A DNA stretch of 64,000 bases from Scedosporium boydii (GCA_002221725.1 NJFT01000099.1:1-64000); one strand, 5' to 3'. Shown: positions 9,718-21,091, numbered from the stretch's first letter. A program made the numbers and translations. Notes: generated by a model not told the origin, from the letters alone.

Positions 9718-11781
9718 CTAAAGCCTAGCCTGGTCTGTACCCTCGCCCTGCTTTTCATCTGCACCGAGAGCCCCGCTCATGACAAACTGCTGACCGGCAG
9801 GAGGTCCAGTTCTGAGCACCAGATCCCTTCCGCCCCGCGCATACCACCACGACACAGCCAAAGACGACCTACCCACGTCCAGCTCCCCGCTCTCCAACAC
9901 CTCCCAGAACCTATTCCTCACGGGTAACCGGAGTTCGGGATCAGCGACCTGCGCCACTGCTTCGGCAGTCAAGGTAAGCCAGTCGTCGACAAGCGGCAGA
10001 GGGAGGAACGGAAGAGCATCCACAAGCGCGAGGATTAGCGTCGTCTGTTCTGACAACGGACCCGACTCGGGCTTGGCATCAATGGCCGGCGGTAGAGGTG
10101 CGCCGGAGGCGTTGACAGCCCTGAAGCGCAACATCTCCAAGAGCACCTCGGCGAGCTCGGGGTTCGTGGCCGAGACGGGGAAGGGAGGGGAGACGATCTG
10201 GATGATGGTCTTGAAGGCGACGCGGAACTGGCGAGGGGAGATGTGAGCGGGGAAGGAGGTGAAGAGTCGGTCGACGTAGAACGGGACGAGGTTTGTAGCT
10301 AGGGAGCTGTTCTGCGGGCAGCAGAGGACGGAGAGGATCGCGCTGTGGGCGGATTCAAAGAGTTCCCTCGTTAGGAAAGAAGTGGGGACTTGAGAGAGAT
10401 ACGCCATTGCGGGCTGGACTATTAGAAGTTCGCAGGCATCAGCGGGAATGCCTAGGGGGAGATGCTCTGCTAATCCGAGATAAAACAGGTCGAGGGTCTT
10501 GTGAACAGCGTGGGCAGGGATGACACCGGAAGCGTCAGGTCGTATTTCTCCAAGAAGCGCGATGGTCGCGGGTGGGTATCGAGAGAGAATGTCGATGGCT
10601 GTAAGGTTGGTAAAGGTGTAAGCTTGAAATGCTCCAGCGCCATCTCTCGAAGAGATAAAGTACAGGTTCCTAAGTATATGTAGAGTCTTCGTAGCCACCG
10701 ATGGAGCGGTCTGGTCGTGTCGCAGCCTCGGGTCGAGAAGAGATCTCGCCATCAGCGGTTGCAGCGCCGCAGTAACGGAGAATAGTATTTTCTTCAAAAG
10801 GTCCCAAAGCGCGGGCCAAGTAACTTGTATGGCCTCATCACTAAGGTGGTGGCCCTCGGTTTTCACCTCAATCGCGGAGAGCTGGCAAGGCTGCCACCTC
10901 TCGAGAATTAAGCGGGAGAAGTCTAGTAGGGCATCCTGAGCTTGCAGAACAACTGCGGAATCTCTCGCGTGTTGCATGCTGTGCATTATAAGCTTCGCAG
11001 TGGCGCCCATGCTAGTCACTACCGGCCGCGCCGCGAGTTGTTGCAACTGTCGGAAAGATGCCGAGGTCGAGGGCCAGTGGATAATTTGTCCCTGTTTCGA
11101 GAGGCCGCTATTGATGGCGGACAGGAATTCACCCTCCTGGAACCCTTCTGCGCCAGTCAAGGTCCACACGGCGTTGGGAAGAAGGGTATTGGAATTTATC
11201 GCATAGAGATGGATTTCGGAGAGCAGCGGTAACGCAAACCCGAGCGCAACAGATATCGAGGCGGCAGCAACAGGCCCATCTTGCATTGGCCTTTCGAGGG
11301 CTAAGTTGGCTGCCTTGACGATAGCCTCCTCAAGGGTGTTTCTCAATCGCCTCGATAAGGTGTGCGGCGCGTCTTCCGCGGGCGCCGCCATCCCAATGAG
11401 TATTCCGCTGAGCACCAAGAGGTGCTGCCACCGGTTCGATCGGTCATCGGCGCCTCTGACAACAGCGGTTGCCCATGCGTCGCAGTCTAGTCTCGTCGGC
11501 ACTCTTCCCCCGGGAAGCGGAGTCTGGTTTTCGCCGCGTCGTGTGCGAAGAGCGGCCGTGTGGTAGATGGAGATAATTCGGTAGCTCGTCTGGATGCCGT
11601 CGCCTCGGTGCCAGATCGCCGGCGCCGTGAGCAGTTGCGATGTGAGGACGGCGAGATTCAGAGGGTTCGAGAGGGACGTCAAGAGGGTGACGGTGGTGCC
11701 GACGATCTGGTCTGTCTTGGGTCCATCGTGGACGCTCTGGTAGAGCTCGAGGACGGTGTTGAGAAGGTGATCGGCCGGCAT
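9718..11781 (-). CDS. PEX8: Peroxin 8-like peroxisome biogenesis protein
   Basis: Single-exon product of 687 residues. The N-terminus (LLTSLSNPLN, TSQLLTAPAIW) matches what I know of filamentous-fungal Pex8, an intraperoxisomal peripheral membrane protein that links the docking and RING complexes in matrix-protein import. The body is alpha-helical and Leu/Ala-rich with no other recognisable domain, as expected. The last three residues are Ala-Arg-Leu, a permitted PTS1 peroxisomal signal; Pex8 proteins commonly end in such a tripeptide. Assignment rests on the N-terminal resemblance plus this signal, not on an alignment. It is divergent from the TMEM170-like gene. Confidence 0.72.
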   Translation of the reverse strand: MPADHLLNTVLELYQSVHDGPKTDQIVGTTVTLLTSLSNPLNLAVLTSQLLTAPAIWHRGDGIQTSYRIISIYHTAALRTRRGENQTPLPGGRVPTRLDCDAWATAVVRGADDRSNRWQHLLVLSGILIGMAAPAEDAPHTLSRRLRNTLEEAIVKAANLALERPMQDGPVAAASISVALGFALPLLSEIHLYAINSNTLLPNAVWTLTGAEGFQEGEFLSAINSGLSKQGQIIHWPSTSASFRQLQQLAARPVVTSMGATAKLIMHSMQHARDSAVVLQAQDALLDFSRLILERWQPCQLSAIEVKTEGHHLSDEAIQVTWPALWDLLKKILFSVTAALQPLMARSLLDPRLRHDQTAPSVATKTLHILRNLYFISSRDGAGAFQAYTFTNLTAIDILSRYPPATIALLGEIRPDASGVIPAHAVHKTLDLFYLGLAEHLPLGIPADACELLIVQPAMAYLSQVPTSFLTRELFESAHSAILSVLCCPQNSSLATNLVPFYVDRLFTSFPAHISPRQFRVAFKTIIQIVSPPFPVSATNPELAEVLLEMLRFRAVNASGAPLPPAIDAKPESGPLSEQTTLILALVDALPFLPLPLVDDWLTLTAEAVAQVADPELRLPVRNRFWEVLESGELDVGRSSLAVSWWYARGGRDLVLRTGPPAGQQFVMSGALGADEKQGEGTDQARL

Positions 11782-12379
11782 CTTGCCTTGGCGGCGACCG
11801 TGACAATATTGATAAGAAGAGAGCAGAGAAACCGACTCCAGATGCGCCTTACTCTGTGAGCATTATCAGTTGGAGTTGGAGGATCGAACTCTCCTTGGTC
11901 TCGGGAATTGGCTGAGGGATGTCGCTCGTCGCCGGTCGCTGGATCGTGGGATCGTGTGTCATCAAAGACAGAAATTACCGAGGCACGTCAACGGCTTGAG
12001 GCTTCGGCGCAAGTTCATGTGCGCCAGTAGCCAGGCCAGTAAATGGAATTGACTACCGCACTGTAACACGTCAGGCTGTGGGGTGGATCGAGCTGGCACG
12101 GCTACGCCAACCCCCTAAAATTGCTGCACTCCAGTGTGACAGCAGCAGCCAATGCTTCAATGTTGAATCCGCCAACCTCAAGACGATAAAACCTCGACCG
12201 CTTCTTGTCCCATCCACCAAGGAGCCAATTGTGCACCATTACCGCCGGACAAGAGCATAATGCGACGCGAGCGACTACGATTCTTGCGGTAGGGAAGGGG
12301 CCGATTCCCACCCCTTTCCAGAACTCGTACCGTCAATAATTGAGACAACCCAGATTCTAACTACGACAACGACCTCAAA
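11782..12379. promoter_or_regulatory. Divergent intergenic region between PEX8 and the TMEM170-like gene
   Basis: 598 bp between two start codons facing away from each other, so it must hold both promoters. No clear TATA box and no supported small gene. Short open frames here overlap one another and look random. Confidence 0.5.
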
Positions 12380-12895
12380 ATGATTCATCACCAGCCGCCG
12401 CCTGGCTACACGACGCCGCCCTTTCCTAGCTTAACATGGGAGATCCTCGACCCGACGGAGAGAAAGGAGCGATCCTTGTTTTATATCAGTGATATATGGA
12501 GGTTCACGCTGCTATGGACGCTCATCATTTACGCCATCTTCCACCTTGCCTCTGCCAGTATCGCAGTCGTGATGCACGGTCATAAGAGGTCTGCGTGGAA
12601 GTATCTCTGGATCGTCCCCGTCGCCTACTTGTTCGTGGCAGGAGCTCAAGGTCTTGTCGCGGGGAGCGTGGTCGGATTGATGTAAGAATAATGAAGGAGC
12701 CCGGCCACCAGCGCTTTCTAGCATCTTGGCAGTTGAGGCGGTGAAGGAACATACTAACTCTTTGAGACGTCCAGGCTCGGTGCCGTTTACAATGCAGGCT
12801 ATTTCTCGATGTCCCCGTGGATCCCCTTCGCCTGGGGCTGGATCAACGTTCTTGTCCTAGTCATATCGTCGTTTTCAATTCAAGGCGGTCTATGA
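12380..12895 (+). CDS. TMEM170-like integral membrane protein
   Basis: Two exons, 12380..12681 and 12775..12895, give 140 residues. The product has three hydrophobic segments: about 45-65 (TLLWTLIIYAIFHLA), 80-105 and 118-135. The C-terminal part reads FSMSPWIPFAWGWINVLV, the most conserved stretch of the TMEM170 family. TMEM170 proteins in animals affect ER sheet and nuclear envelope shape; the fungal role is not settled. The intron has a GTAAGA donor and CCAG acceptor, and the ATG split across the junction preserves the frame. Its stop is only 3 bp from the stop of the convergent acetyltransferase gene. Confidence 0.83.
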
Positions 12896-12898
12896 AAT

Positions 12899-13773
12899 CT
12901 ATTCGGTCACAACAGCGCCGCCCTCATCGGGGGGAGGCGCCGATACATCAACTCTCTTAATAATTCTAGCGGGGTTCCCAGCCACGCAAGTATACTCGGG
13001 CACATCCTTTGTCACGACACTCGCAGCTCCAATGGTTGATCCCCGACCGATCGTCACACCCGCCAGAATCGTTACGTTACCGCCGAGCCAGCAATCCGGC
13101 CCAATAACGATGGGCTTCCCTGACTCGGGTCCGGAAGTTCCATTGCGAAGGGTTGGGTCTAGAGGGTGCGTGGCGCTGAAGAAGGAGCAATTGGGACCGA
13201 TGAGCGTGCGGTCACCGACGGTGATTAAGCACGTGTCTAGCCATGTACTCCCGAAGTTGACGTACACGTTCTTGCCGAGCCTATACAGTGGTTAAATATT
13301 TGCGAGGAAGAGAGATTTGGGGAGAAGCAAGCGGATCATCATTACTTTACGTTAAAACCATAGTCCATCCTGACGGGAGCCTCGACCCAAGGGAAGTCCT
13401 TCAGTAACTTGTCATCCTCTGCTGGGGTATCGTGCGGCGGGGGTAATGGAGGGGGCAGCACTGTGGTCTCTTGCACGATACTAATGCGAACAGTGCCTGT
13501 TAGTAAGAGCCTTTTCTCCGCAGAAGGGCAGGAAACGCCGTCGCGGCTAGGAGAGAAGGGGCGTGGTGAGAAAGGGTGACAAGAGGACCCTTACTCTTTC
13601 CACAACTCGAGGAGATGGCGCCTAGACACGTTCCCCCCAGCAGCGTTATATCTAGCGCAGGCTGCCCCGCATCGTCGCCTGTCTGCAGTAAGGTCGGGTG
13701 CGAAAGCGTAATAGAGTTCGCCGGCATGCATGCGTCTACGGTTCTCCGCAGCGAATTCACTCGAGTCCTGCAT
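12899..13773 (-). CDS. Maltose/galactoside-type O-acetyltransferase (left-handed beta helix)
   Basis: NodL/LacA/Maa-like hexapeptide acetyltransferase that moves an acetyl group from acetyl-CoA to a sugar or related hydroxyl acceptor; probably cytosolic. Exons are 13773..13595, 13480..13346 and 13280..12899, giving 231 residues. The N-terminal Mac domain has the usual MHAGELYYAF. The left-handed helix begins near DYGFNVKLGKNVYVNFG. The catalytic His lies in SATHPLDPTLR. The closing coils IGPDCWLGGNVTILAGVTIG and VVTKDVPEYTCVAGNPARIIK are textbook for the family. The intron 1 acceptor was chosen as CATTAG (ending at 13481) because the nearer ACAG gives a stop. The fungal substrate is unknown. 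Confidence 0.9.
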
Positions 13774-14485
13774 GACCGGATCTGTTCTGGGTGAAGATCA
13801 CGTCGCTTTCGGGGTTCTTTGAGGTAGAAGTCGAGAGTGGGTGCTACCAGCGTCTCTCAAACCGGCAGCTCTTAGGGTATCGTAAATATTAAATCCGAAA
13901 TGCAGCGTTTAGCTTTAGTCATCGAGCAACACAATAAATACGATGGTGCTATCTTTCCCCTTCTTGCGCTCTCTCTCTCAAGATGACCGAGGCTTCGTTG
14001 GGATGAAACAAAGCAGTGGGGTACAACTTAGTGCCAGCATGAACCTCTTGACCTGAGCCCAGCGATCGGGCTCCGGCCCGGGATGGACACACTCGGGAGC
14101 TCGTCTTAGTTACACAGAGGAGCCAAATGTTCCCAGTTGACAGTAGAGGAGAAGAGACGTCAAGTTTCAAAGACATCACCCGTGTTAGAGTCGAGGAAAA
14201 ACGCTCGATTTTAGTTCAGACATCGCAGTAATAATTACATCTACGCGATATACTGGGCTTTATTTTGCAGATAGTTTTATTTCCCGTCTTTCTTTGATCC
14301 TTTATTCCGTATTTTGACAGTTGGATTTTAAAATTGGGCATGCAACCTAACCGAGTCTATGGCCTGAGCGTATATATTTGACTGATTCTCCCACTTCCTC
14401 GAGTATCCCTCGGACCACACACAGCTCCCAGCCAACCCACCCCTCTCCCTCTCCCTTTTTCTTTTCCTTCCCCATTATAGGCAAG
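13774..14485. other. Intergenic, divergent promoters
   Basis: 712 bp between the acetyltransferase (leftward) and the DUF7730-like gene (rightward). A TATA-like TATATATTT lies near 14371..14379, about 110 bp before the next ATG, followed by a C/T-rich leader. No gene is seen. Confidence 0.5.
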
Positions 14486-15741
14486 ATGCGCCGCCTCCGC
14501 GAATTCGTACATAGGCACAAGACCCGTAAAGAAGATGCCGATGCGTCATCAGAGCCGCCGCCTCTCCCATCTCTCCCCCGTCCTCCCGATGTCCATCCAG
14601 CGGCGCGGGATGTCTCACCACAAGACCAGTCTCTCTTCTTCGGTTTGCCCACGGAGATCCGTATGAAGATTCTACGCACAGCTTTCGGCGACCGCACGAT
14701 CCACATAGATTTCCGCTTCCGGCCTCCGTTGTACACTTGCGAGACAAGCGGAAGCCATGAGCCTTTCCATGGAGGATATCCGCCACTGCTTCCTCAGTTT
14801 CGTATGCCGCTTGGTTCAATTGGGAAGCGGAAGCCGCGTGGGCCTCCTGCCTGGAGGTGGTACAGCTGTGTCTGCCATCGTAACATGCCGCACGAGTGGA
14901 AAGATTGGCGCTACAACCACCACTACACTGTGCCTCATGATTTATGTTTGGAAGGCGTCGTCTTTTACTGCGACTATTGGCCGTCGACGGGCCCAGGGAG
15001 ATGCCAAGCAGGAATTATGGGCTTTTTGCTATCATGCAAGCGAGGGTAAGAAACTCCCATAGCCTGTCTCGAATGCATAGACTTATATATATCAGCTACG
15101 AGGACACCTGGGATGTCATGTGCTCGACAAACACAATCTTTATACAAGACCACCCCCTGGTCGGTAGCCTCCTTAGGCAGCATGTCGTGCCAGACGCCCC
15201 AATCCTAACCGGCCAGGATATGCATCGCATTACATCTCTAATAGCGCGCTGCGACTTTGTACTCTTTGGCTCCTTCGACGGCACGGATGAGGTCCAGCAA
15301 CGAGCGCGATTCGCCGAGTATCTTGACCTGATGCCGCGTGCCTTTCCCGATCTCGCCCATCTACAATTAGACCTTGGGCCAGAGACGTACAACGGAACGG
15401 TCCCCCCTTGGGATTGTCTTGAAGAGATCGAGGACGTCATCCTTAAGCCGCTACTAGAGATGAGTAACAAGATGAAGAGACTACGAGATTTCTCCGTTCT
15501 GATGCCGCAGTGCCTCACCTACGACTTCTTTCCCGACAAGGCCCGGAAGGAGAGCCTGCTAACCGTCGTGAACAAGGACGGCTTGTCAGATAAAGTCTGG
15601 TATCCGTTTACAACCAAGTTGGAGGGAGGCGAACAGCCTGAAACAGGATATTGGATCGAGCAGGGGCGCACAGGTAATTACGGTTGGAGACCCGACGGGA
15701 GCCAGTATACCACCAGGATTATGTTTATTACAGACTTATGA
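14486..15741 (+). CDS. DUF7730/F-box-like fungal protein, function unknown
   Basis: Two exons, 14486..15045 and 15096..15741, give 401 residues. After a basic, Pro-rich N-terminus (1-55) the protein shows FFGLPTEIRMKILRTAFGDRTIHIDF, matching the start of the fungal DUF7730 family, whose N-terminus resembles an F-box. The later conserved block FLLSCKRG|YEDTWDVMCSTNTIFI (bar = exon junction) corresponds to the usual LLLTCR...LYSTNTF motif. This family is expanded in Pezizomycotina and has no established activity; a role as an adaptor is only a guess. No signal peptide or membrane segment. Confidence 0.8.
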
Positions 15742-15812
15742 TTTCCACATCTTCAAGCGGCGAATGAAAACTCCACGAAACACAGGGAAGGAAGAAGTTT
15801 CCATTGACTGAA

Positions 15813-18131
15813 TTAAGACTTGGGTATAAATTTGGATCTAGTATTTTTAACAACACCACTGCGAAGAAAATACAAGGAATGAGATAGAGATGAATATGCG
15901 GTGACCTCATGTGGGCTGGGGAGGAATGCCCGAGAACGTCGCAACGGGGCCGGAAATACCAACGCAGACATAGACGTTGGCCACATTCCGGAGCAATCCG
16001 GCGCCGCGGCGGGGTTCCATTCATAAAACTGACTACAGGAACAGGAGAAAACAAGGATTAGCCTCGGAAGATGGGAAACTGGGGAGATTAAGATATGCTT
16101 AGGTTAGTTGGAGGCCAATTTCTTACCTGACCGTGATTCCAGCATCGGTGGCAATCTGCCAGCAACCATCTCCTGGCTGGACGAAGTAGAACCGACGACA
16201 GCCTTCGACCATGGTACCCTAGCGAGATATGCGGTTAGCAGCGAGATGACACCGGGGGTGAATGACGCAGGGCCAGGAATTAACGCCAAGTCAAAGCTCC
16301 TTACCTGGATCGGCTGCGGTGTGGATATTGCGGCCTCGCTTGTGGTTGTGGTGGGAGAGCTAGTTGTAGCAGGTGTTGTACTGTCGCCGAAATCTGTTGT
16401 TGTTGCCGGAGGGGTTGTAGGTTCTTCCTCTGGGAAGGTTAGGGTGATCATCGTAGTCCTCGTGGTCGGCGTATCAGGAATGGCGACACAATAGTGCACG
16501 CCGATCTGCACCACGCAAACAAGAGGTCAGCTTGATCCAGCTCAGACACGGGCATGAGGACACATTTAAAGCTCACCTCAAGGTTGGAACAGTCTGAACC
16601 AACAGAGGGGTTCCATGTCTTAAAGTCAATCTCGGAGAACGTGGAGAATATGACAGAGATGAGATAACAGTCGTCACCGTCAGTGGTTCTGTACCAAGCG
16701 ACGCAATTAGACGCCGAGTCCGCCGGTACGTCCTCGGGCTTCGTCTTGGCAGTCCATGGCAGAGGCAAGTTTTCCTCGTCGAACGCGAATACGCAGTAGT
16801 AGTTATTTGCCCAGAGGCCATTGCAGTTGCCACCGAGGACGGGATTCCATTCGAAGAACTGCTCACGTGTGATTAATTGGTTATCAGCTAGGACGTCGTC
16901 GCATGTTTCTCCCTAACATATAAGACAAGTGGGGGGAACCCCCGATGGTGTAGGTTAGCTAGAGTAGGCTAAGTAAGAGAGGCAGGGGATAAATATCTTA
17001 CCGCTTTTACCGGGTAGTAGGATATGCAATTGGTTGGCATTGGGCCATGGGAGGGCGTGGGTGTGAAGTTTGAATCCACTGTTGGCAGAGGCGCCGGGGT
17101 CCATGAGAAGTACTCAGGTAGGGTGAAGTTCTCAGGCTTAGGAAAAGTAATAGTCAAGGCTGTCTGGGGCCGGATATCAACGCAGACGTAGTAGCCGATG
17201 TAGAGGCCGGAGCAGTCTGTTCCAACAGCAGGGTTCCAGGCAAAGCTAAGAGGAGGCGGTGGTCAGTTTCTTAGCCAAACATGCAAAAAGAAATAAGTAA
17301 AATAAATAGTAAAAGTGGAAAGATGGGAACCTAAGGCCAGCCATACAAGTCAGCAAGCGTCATCCAAGTTCTGTGCTTGGACCAAATATCTCGGCAGGTC
17401 TCCCCCTCGACAACAACGTGCCACTCGCTGCAGTAAGTTGGCTGGCCCGGCTGCGTCATGGTCGGCGGCCAGGTGCTGTTATCCACGGTCGGGGTAGTGA
17501 TGGTCCAGGATGTGACGGGATGGCGGATAGAGTACGTCGAATTCCACCAAGACGAGGTCGAAGATGTCGTCTCAGTTGTAGAAGCACTCGTCGTGCTCGA
17601 GATAGGTGGGCCAAGACCTACGCAGTAAGCATACCCAGCCCAAAAATTGGAGACGCAATCTGCAGAAACGGACGGATTCCAGGCGAGGAACTCGGAATGA
17701 GTGATGCCATACTGGCCCTCGATGGTCGCGCAGTTATCTCCTGACTGGACGAGATGCCACGAGTCGCAGTTGGCTGGCGTATCGGTGAAGGTTGGGCCAG
17801 GCGGTACGGTGATGCGTGTGGGCGATGCTGTGGCGGTGGTGGTGCTGCTGGGCGGGCTGGTACCCACGCCGACGCAGTAGGCATACTCGGCCCAAAAGTT
17901 TGAGATGCAGTCCACGGATACAGCTGGGTTCCAGGCAATGAACTGGGCATGGGTGATGCCGTACTGCGTCTCGATAGTGGTGCAGGTGTCGCCGCTATGC
18001 ACGACGTGCCATGCGTTGCAGTTGGCCGCAACACCCGGGTGTGTAGGACCAGGCGGCGTTGTGCCCTGGGCCAGGGAGAAGCTGACGGCACCAGCGAGGA
18101 GGGGGACGAGGCTAGAAAGAGGACGGCGCAT
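15813..18131 (-). CDS. Secreted protein with six LysM modules, frame broken in the last one
   Basis: Chitin-binding type LysM protein. Exons are 18131..17347, 17245..17002, 16912..16577, 16505..16305, 16218..16127 and 16032..15813. There is a signal peptide at 1-21 (ends FSLAQG). Six LysM modules start near residues 38, 122, 234, 335, 413 and 528, each with the fungal pattern Cys, Trp or Tyr, V-x-x-G-D-x-C, W-N-P-x-x-x-x-x-C and ending near Y-x-C-V. They are separated by Ser/Thr/Pro-rich, probably O-glycosylated linkers. The last module reads normally to DCSGMW. The expected NVYVCVGI ending then lies in another frame, as if one base were missing near 15979..15982. Read as it stands, an unrelated tail of about 50 residues follows to a stop at 15813 (625 residues in all). 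It could act as a LysM effector or chitin shield, which is inference. Confidence 0.85.
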
Positions 18132-19577
18132 GATCGAATCTTGCCTCTATCTTTGTCTGTTTCTTCTTCTTTCTCTGTCTATCTTTTATTTTCTCAGTCT
18201 TTCAAGGCATGAGAAGGAACAGAACGCTTGAACAGCCAAAATGATTCGACTAGGCCTTTGGGAATAACCAAAGCGGGACTGACAAGTGTAGTCCACCGGA
18301 CTAGGATCGGGGTGGAGACGGAATGAGAGCACTCGGGACTAACTCTGGAAGAGAGCGCAAGAACGTGTGAAGTAGAATAGAGCAGAGGGAGCTGGGGAGC
18401 AGAGTGGGGAGAGAGACAGAGTGGAAAGGGGAGAGAGAAGGGGGGAGAGGGGGAAGACGAGAAAGGGACGACCGCAGAGCAAGTCGGAATACGATATTAC
18501 AATGAGGTATTTGGTAAGATGGTGTCAATCGAGATCTACGCGTTACCCTTCACTTCTAGATGGATGCTACGATGCTAGAGCAGATGGGATGATACATGCC
18601 GACAATCGTGTGAGTGGGCGAGACTGAGAGACTGAGCATCTATTCAGGGATCATCAATATTCACCGGTCTCGGCTTATTCCAATTCCTGAGCCGGAACCC
18701 ATTCGGATGAGAGGGGACTCAAAACTACGACTTCATACGACGTTCAACGAGTTGAGGATTGAACTTGGGCCAAGGCCGAAAGTCCGCATCAAATCTCGCG
18801 TGCGTTAGCGCAGGCCCGCCGACCCCGGTTCTGCACTAGTCCCAGTAAAATAACTTCCGGGTAGCGCATCGATCAATTTTGAGTACATGAGGTTGCACTG
18901 TTGGAGGGTCCAGTCAGGGCACCTTCACTAAATCGGTGTGGCAGGTCCCGTGTAACGATGGACTGGACCAATCAATGTCTCTGTCTCTGCCGCATTGATC
19001 CAAGTCTTTCCGCATTGTACTGGTACTTCGCCTGGCCGCAATTATGTGCGCAAGTTCCCGCACATGGCTCCCGCGCACGTCGATTGATGGCTCCGCTCTT
19101 CATTTCCGCGTTCCCGACCCCTCATGTTCGTCCCACCTCGACCAAGATATGGGGCCAACATCGCGATTGAAAGGGACAGAGGAAATGGTTGGATTGCCGT
19201 CAGAAGACCATTGTCGCATTTCAAGTTTTCAAGGAGCATTGATGCATTGGCTCTTCAGGGCAGGGTGTCATGGCTATCAAGTCTCGCCGACAAGTGGCTT
19301 GTTTGCCCGTAGCTCGCTCTTCGGCCCTGGTTAAACGTGCTCTCTCTCTGTTGTCGCCTTGCTCTCCCCCGTCCTACTCTGTCTTTCCCCCCGCCCTCTC
19401 ATCACCTCTGATCCCGTCCCTTTACTTGCGCCCTTACACCTCCCGTTCTTTTTCTCGGCTTTCCTGTCCATTCTCTACTGTTGCACAAAGAGTGAATCCC
19501 GCCTGAGGTCTCCATCGAGCCCGTCCAGTAAACCTCACTTCAAATCTCCTCACACATCTTGTCGGCTTACCCCAACA
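18132..19577. other. Divergent intergenic region between LysM and protease genes
   Basis: 1.45 kb holding both promoters of two secreted-protein genes. The side near the LysM start is C/T-rich on that gene's strand. The side near the protease is pyrimidine-rich from about 19330 (TCTCTCTCTG and similar). No gene is seen. Confidence 0.5.
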
Positions 19578-20723
19578 ATGGTTCGTTTAAATGTCTATCA
19601 AGCTCTCCCCCTCCTCGCTGTTAGAGCCATGGCTGGCCATATGGACTGGGAGGGATCAGTCAGGCTTCAGCCACCCCATCCAGTCGAACACTTAGTCCTC
19701 GACGAAGCCGGTTACGCGGTTGAAGACAACGCAACTCATGAAGACATCACCAAACGCTGGGTGTCGATGAACCCACAAACGAGCAACCTCTGGCCGGACA
19801 AGACCATCAGCTTCTGCTATCAGTCCGATGAGGCGAAGGAAGCGCTCGACGCATACTTCGTCGAGGCCACGGAGAAATGGCACCGAGCCGGTCTCCACAA
19901 GTATGTCTACAAGTACAAGGAGGTAGCACCTCCGGGTGTTCAGTGCGTATTTCATCCACAGAGGGCAAACCTCCTTGTCGTTTCCCACAACGACGAAGGC
20001 GTGCTATCGTCTAGCTTGGGTATGCTGCCGCTCGACGGTCAATACCCGAATTATTTGGGCCCATACACGCAACTCAGCACGGCAGATAATGTGGGCATGC
20101 TCAATGTCGTCAGTAACATCGCCCATGAGCTTGGTCATGTCTGGGGCCTGAATCATGAGCACCAGAACCCCTGGTTCTGGGCTACTGGGGCCGCGAATGG
20201 CGGGGGCTCCCCGTTGAACTCACCTTTTACCATCAATGGTTTCGACTGCACAGCCCTCAAGGATTACGAGACCCAGCTCCAGAAGCACGGCGCCGAAAAT
20301 ATGCAAAGGCTGTGTACGTCTCAAAGAGAAGCGAAGAACAAAGGCTTCAGTGCACAAGAGTGGCTTCCCATCTTGGAATTCCAGGGGCGGTTTGAAATGG
20401 TAGGCTCGAGTAGAACCGCCGATGACGTCGATTGGAACTCCATCATGATCTATCCTTCTGGTGCGGGAGCCATCGGTGACGCTTCCCCTCCCGGTCCCGG
20501 CCAGAGCCTCGGCGCAAACGATCACCGCCGAAATGTCCTGGTGCGCAGAGATGGCCAAAAGATCCAAGCCAATTTTGATCCGTCCGAGCGTGATGTCCAG
20601 GGCATTAAGAAGTTGTACGAGGACAAAAGCTTCCCCCAGGGAATTCCGATCCTTCCCCACGACCCCCAGCATAAATTCTACGATAGGGCCGTGGACGCCT
20701 TCAAGCAGTTGAAGTGCTTCTGA
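19578..20723 (+). CDS. Astacin-like zinc metalloprotease (metzincin), secreted
   Basis: Intronless, 381 residues from the ATG at 19578; an in-frame extension upstream has no ATG context and looks like leader. The N-terminus MVRLNVYQALPLLAVRAMAGH is a plausible signal peptide. A short pro-region with the N-glycan site NAT precedes a catalytic domain beginning near WVSMNPQTSNLWPDKTISFCY. The zinc site is HELGHVWGLNHEH (His183, His187, His193, Glu184). The Met-turn is SIMIYPSGAG around Met290. These two motifs define metzincins; the WP...I-x-F opening resembles fungal astacin-like proteins (M12A). It ends in a Cys (KCF). It sits between the LysM and GH18 genes and is convergent with the latter. 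Confidence 0.86.
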   Translation: MVRLNVYQALPLLAVRAMAGHMDWEGSVRLQPPHPVEHLVLDEAGYAVEDNATHEDITKRWVSMNPQTSNLWPDKTISFCYQSDEAKEALDAYFVEATEKWHRAGLHKYVYKYKEVAPPGVQCVFHPQRANLLVVSHNDEGVLSSSLGMLPLDGQYPNYLGPYTQLSTADNVGMLNVVSNIAHELGHVWGLNHEHQNPWFWATGAANGGGSPLNSPFTINGFDCTALKDYETQLQKHGAENMQRLCTSQREAKNKGFSAQEWLPILEFQGRFEMVGSSRTADDVDWNSIMIYPSGAGAIGDASPPGPGQSLGANDHRRNVLVRRDGQKIQANFDPSERDVQGIKKLYEDKSFPQGIPILPHDPQHKFYDRAVDAFKQLKCF

Positions 20724-21091
20724 GAGTTGGGGGCCTTAAATACTATTTGGGCAATCCCCGATTTACGAATTGGGTACTGTTAATATCAGTGCTTCTATTT
20801 ATTAATATTTAGAACTTCGTTTCTTGTGGCTTGACTTTTCAAGTTGTGTCTTGTTTGCTGAGGCTTGTATATAGCGGTGTCTACAAGAGAGCATGATTCT
20901 TTAAAATGCTGTTGTACAAGTTCTTTCTATCTCCCTCACACAACTCTCTGTCCATCTGACTACCTTGGTCTATCCATACAAGATAGGCAAGAAAGAAAAG
21001 GGAAGACAATGATGAAAAATTCATACCCACTCGCATATACCTAACTAACACAATACATTCATTCTCTATCCAAAAGACCAGATGAGCACAA
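20724..21091. other. Convergent 3' intergenic region
   Basis: 368 bp of A/T-rich sequence between the stop of the protease gene and the stop of the GH18 gene. It is probably filled by the two 3' UTRs. No gene is seen. Confidence 0.5.

Noticed and set aside
11880..11900. Possible tRNA T-arm (GTTCGATCC on the minus strand)
   Set aside because: The flanking bases do not form the 5-bp T-stem, and no acceptor or anticodon stem is found.
17331..17346. End of the first LysM exon as a stop codon at 17331
   Set aside because: Reading on to that stop includes intron sequence; splicing at GTATGG restores the conserved FFAWNP segment.
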